Positions 62,547 to 64,000 of a stretch of 64,000 bases of DNA are shown one piece after another; the first letter of the stretch is position 1; each line of letters starts with the position of its first letter. The notes under the pieces were generated by a model. The model did not search any database, was not told the DNA's origin, and saw nothing but the letters and a program-made list of their open reading frames with translations. The DNA is taken from the NCBI RefSeq assembly GCF_900142675.1, contig NZ_FRBS01000004.1, positions 350,380 through 414,379 on the forward strand, in the 5' to 3' direction. The stretch is from Shouchella rhizosphaerae (lineage in GTDB: Bacteria; Bacillota; Bacilli; Bacillales; Bacillaceae_D). Made by a program: the position numbers and the translations under genes.

Positions 62547-63060
62547 TTAAAAAATTGTCAATTCAAGCGCAACAGTTCATGGGTAACCTGCCTCGTGGGC
62601 TGTTCGCCATCGTAAGCATTTTCTTAGTTGGCCATTGATAGAATCAATACAAGCAAAATCCGTCCCTTCGGGTAGAACTCTCGCAGAAACCGATTTTCAT
62701 TCTCGTTACTGCCTCTTGGCCAAGAAGAATAAGGATCCGCAAAATAAAGGAAAGAGTTTGTTTACTCGATGGATGCATAACAAGCAAACTCTTTTCCACG
62801 CTCTACGGTGGCTGTTTGAATGGCGTATTTAGGTAAAGAAGTTTTCAGCTTTCAAATGGCTTCCTCCGTAGAGACGGCCATGTCCAGTTCCCAATGGCCA
62901 AATGTCTGTCGTTTTCGGATCTCTTTAAGCCGCTGCTTGATTGATGGACTGGACCAACAGTGAACGCCCACGGGGGCATAGTGTTTTTGGTTTTCCATTG
63001 ACGACGACGCAGCACAGACGCTGTCCGTTGTAAACGCCCTTGATAGACCCACCACAGACT
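62547..63060 (-). pseudogene. Decayed IS30-family transposase (C-terminal half)
   Basis: Minus-strand frames together give IS30-type segments in order: VYQGRLQRTASVLRRRQWK, then after a frameshift SIKQRLKEIRKRQTFGHWELDMAV, then TVERGKEFACY, then YFADPYSSW followed by NENENRFLREFYPKG, and after another shift TDFACIDSINGQLRKCLRW up to a stop. Several frameshifts, a gap and an internal stop (TGA after HEAGYP) show it is inactive. The DDE residues are only partly kept (ELD, NE..). An AAATTGTCAATTC-containing end lies at about 62552. Confidence 0.82.
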
Positions 63061-63201
63061 CTTTCTTTCTTATTCCTTTGGCTGAATCTTGGTGAGAAAC
63101 CTATTCGACTCTACTAGTTTATTCATTTGTTACATAACCATCAAGAACTAACATTCGTTTCTGCCTTTATCTTCTGAATACCAAACATCAAAATGAAATG
63201 T

Positions 63202-63248
63202 AAAAAATCAAGATTAGGAAACATTACCTTCACTAATCTCGATTTTTT
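63202..63248. terminator. Bidirectional terminator after the VOC gene
   Basis: AAAAAATCAAGATTAG (63202-63217) pairs with CTAATCTCGATTTTTT (63233-63248) with one mismatch, ending in T runs on both strands. Confidence 0.8.
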
Positions 63249-63256
63249 AAGAAATC

Positions 63257-63691
63257 CTATTCAAAGTCTTCACTTAGAATGTCTACACGTTCTTCAAAAG
63301 ATACCTCCCGATGAATTTCATGCAACATCCACACGTAACCATTGCTATCAGAAAACATCGCATTGGAGACGCCCATTTTTTCAATTCTTGTGACAGGCTG
63401 AATTTCTTTTACATTTGCTGCAATTGCTTTCGCATAGGTTTCTTTAATATCTGGAACCACGATATTAAACCAAAATGATTGTGTGTCACCTTCTTTTGGG
63501 GCAAAAAGTTGATATTCATGATTTTCATCAAGCATATGGAAACGTGTACCATAGATATTAAATACTGCTTCGTTATTTCCAACTTTAAAATTTGTCTCCT
63601 CTACTACCTCAACATCAAAAATAGCTTTGTATTGCTCCAAAGCAGCTTTACTGTCTTTTACAACAAAATCGAATTCAACTCCATGAAACAT
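63257..63691 (-). CDS. VOC-superfamily (glyoxalase/PhnB-like) protein
   Basis: A 144-residue protein with the paired beta-alpha-beta-beta-beta modules of the VOC fold: FHGVEFDFVVKDSKAALEQYKAIFDVEVVEET and later DTQSFWFNIVVPDIKETYAKAIAANVKEIQPVTRIEKMGVSNAMFSDSNGYVWMLHEI. It resembles PhnB-like and bleomycin-resistance-type proteins, whose roles vary from dioxygenases to binding proteins. ATAGGAGAG precedes the ATG. No neighbouring gene clarifies the substrate. Confidence 0.83.
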   Translation of the reverse strand: MFHGVEFDFVVKDSKAALEQYKAIFDVEVVEETNFKVGNNEAVFNIYGTRFHMLDENHEYQLFAPKEGDTQSFWFNIVVPDIKETYAKAIAANVKEIQPVTRIEKMGVSNAMFSDSNGYVWMLHEIHREVSFEERVDILSEDFE

Positions 63692-64000
63692 TTGACCACT
63701 CTCCTATAATTTAGCTTCGCCTTTTACAATTCCTTCAATCATATTCTGCGATAAAATTTATTATATAGCCTGCTTTAAATATTTTATTAAATCATATGGA
63801 CAAAAACATTACATTTGTTTTCAGCATGTTAATCTAATGATTACCATTGACCTTGATATTTTGATTCAATTATTCAGTCCATATAAGAGTAGGTCTTATT
63901 TATAACAGAGTCAAGTCGTTTACTTTGTTCGCAATATTGTTCCAGAATATGACTGATTGTGGTATAAGCTTATTTTACTTTCTCCTCCCCTTTAAACAAA
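63692..64000. other. Right-end stretch without a recognised gene
   Basis: AT-rich sequence of about 309 bases. No open frame with a ribosome site, RNA gene or clear repeat was found. The promoter of the VOC gene should lie at its left end; no confident pair was assigned. Confidence 0.4.

Noticed and set aside
62635-62832. 65-residue plus-strand frame near the IS30 remnant
   Set aside because: The minus strand at the same place reads as IS30 transposase segments (YFADPYSSW, NENENRFLREFYPKG), so the plus frame is a shadow.

Overview
The window looks like chromosome from an alkaliphilic or alkalitolerant Bacillaceae member, most like the Shouchella (Bacillus) clausii / Alkalihalobacillus group. 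This is inferred from gene content and style: strong AGGAGG ribosome sites with frequent TTG and GTG starts, sigma-A, sigma-54, HrcA, GbsR and LutR signals typical of Bacilli, a YhcN sporulation lipoprotein, a YfhD protein, glycine betaine synthesis, lactate utilisation, and futalosine-pathway genes known from some alkaliphilic bacilli. No rRNA or tRNA genes and no CRISPR array were seen.

Region by region. 0-3.7 kb (minus): a hexuronate/pectin-derived uronate operon (kduD-kduI-uxaC, uxaC cut by the window edge) behind its own promoter, with a DeoR-type regulator. 3.7-6.5 kb (minus): a two-gene chromate-type transporter, then mqnB-mqnD of the futalosine menaquinone route. 6.6-8.1 kb: a secreted lipase with a perfect cre match inside its signal-peptide coding region. 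8.2-15.1 kb (minus): the most unusual locus. It holds an Mga-type regulator, a class D sortase, a 556-residue protein with a helical-toroid-like C-terminal part, and a cell-wall-anchored protein with an uninterrupted tract of about 235 Asp-Ala dipeptides and an LPDTA sorting motif. A 1.35-kb gene-free stretch follows.

16.4-20.9 kb: osmoprotection, with an orphan betaine-type binding lipoprotein divergent from gbsR-gbsA-gbsB; similar AT-rich inverted repeats lie in front of the binding protein and gbsA. 20.9-26.5 kb: lutPABC with lutR downstream. 26.7-35.3 kb: a coiled-coil protein, a P450, an AbgT transporter, htpG behind a perfect CIRCE element, an isochorismatase-like hydrolase, an XRE/membrane-protein pair, a secreted LysM 5'-nucleotidase, and a 36-residue protein. 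35.4-39.8 kb: proline catabolism, where rocA and putB each have a near-perfect sigma-54 promoter and flank a divergent sigma-54 activator. 39.9-48.2 kb: mixed housekeeping genes, including a purine permease behind a guanine-type riboswitch. 48.2-50.3 kb: dhaKLM.

50.5-63.7 kb is more accessory in character: a DfsB/DinB-like protein that seems to start with CTG, a MarR-MFS pair, an ECF sigma/anti-sigma pair, an HrtBA-like ABC exporter with a TetR regulator, an erythromycin-esterase-like protein, a LysR/dehydrogenase/NhaC cluster with a structured intergenic region, a decayed IS30-family transposase, and a VOC protein. The best candidate for an undescribed system is the 8.2-15.1 kb poly(Asp-Ala) surface-protein locus.
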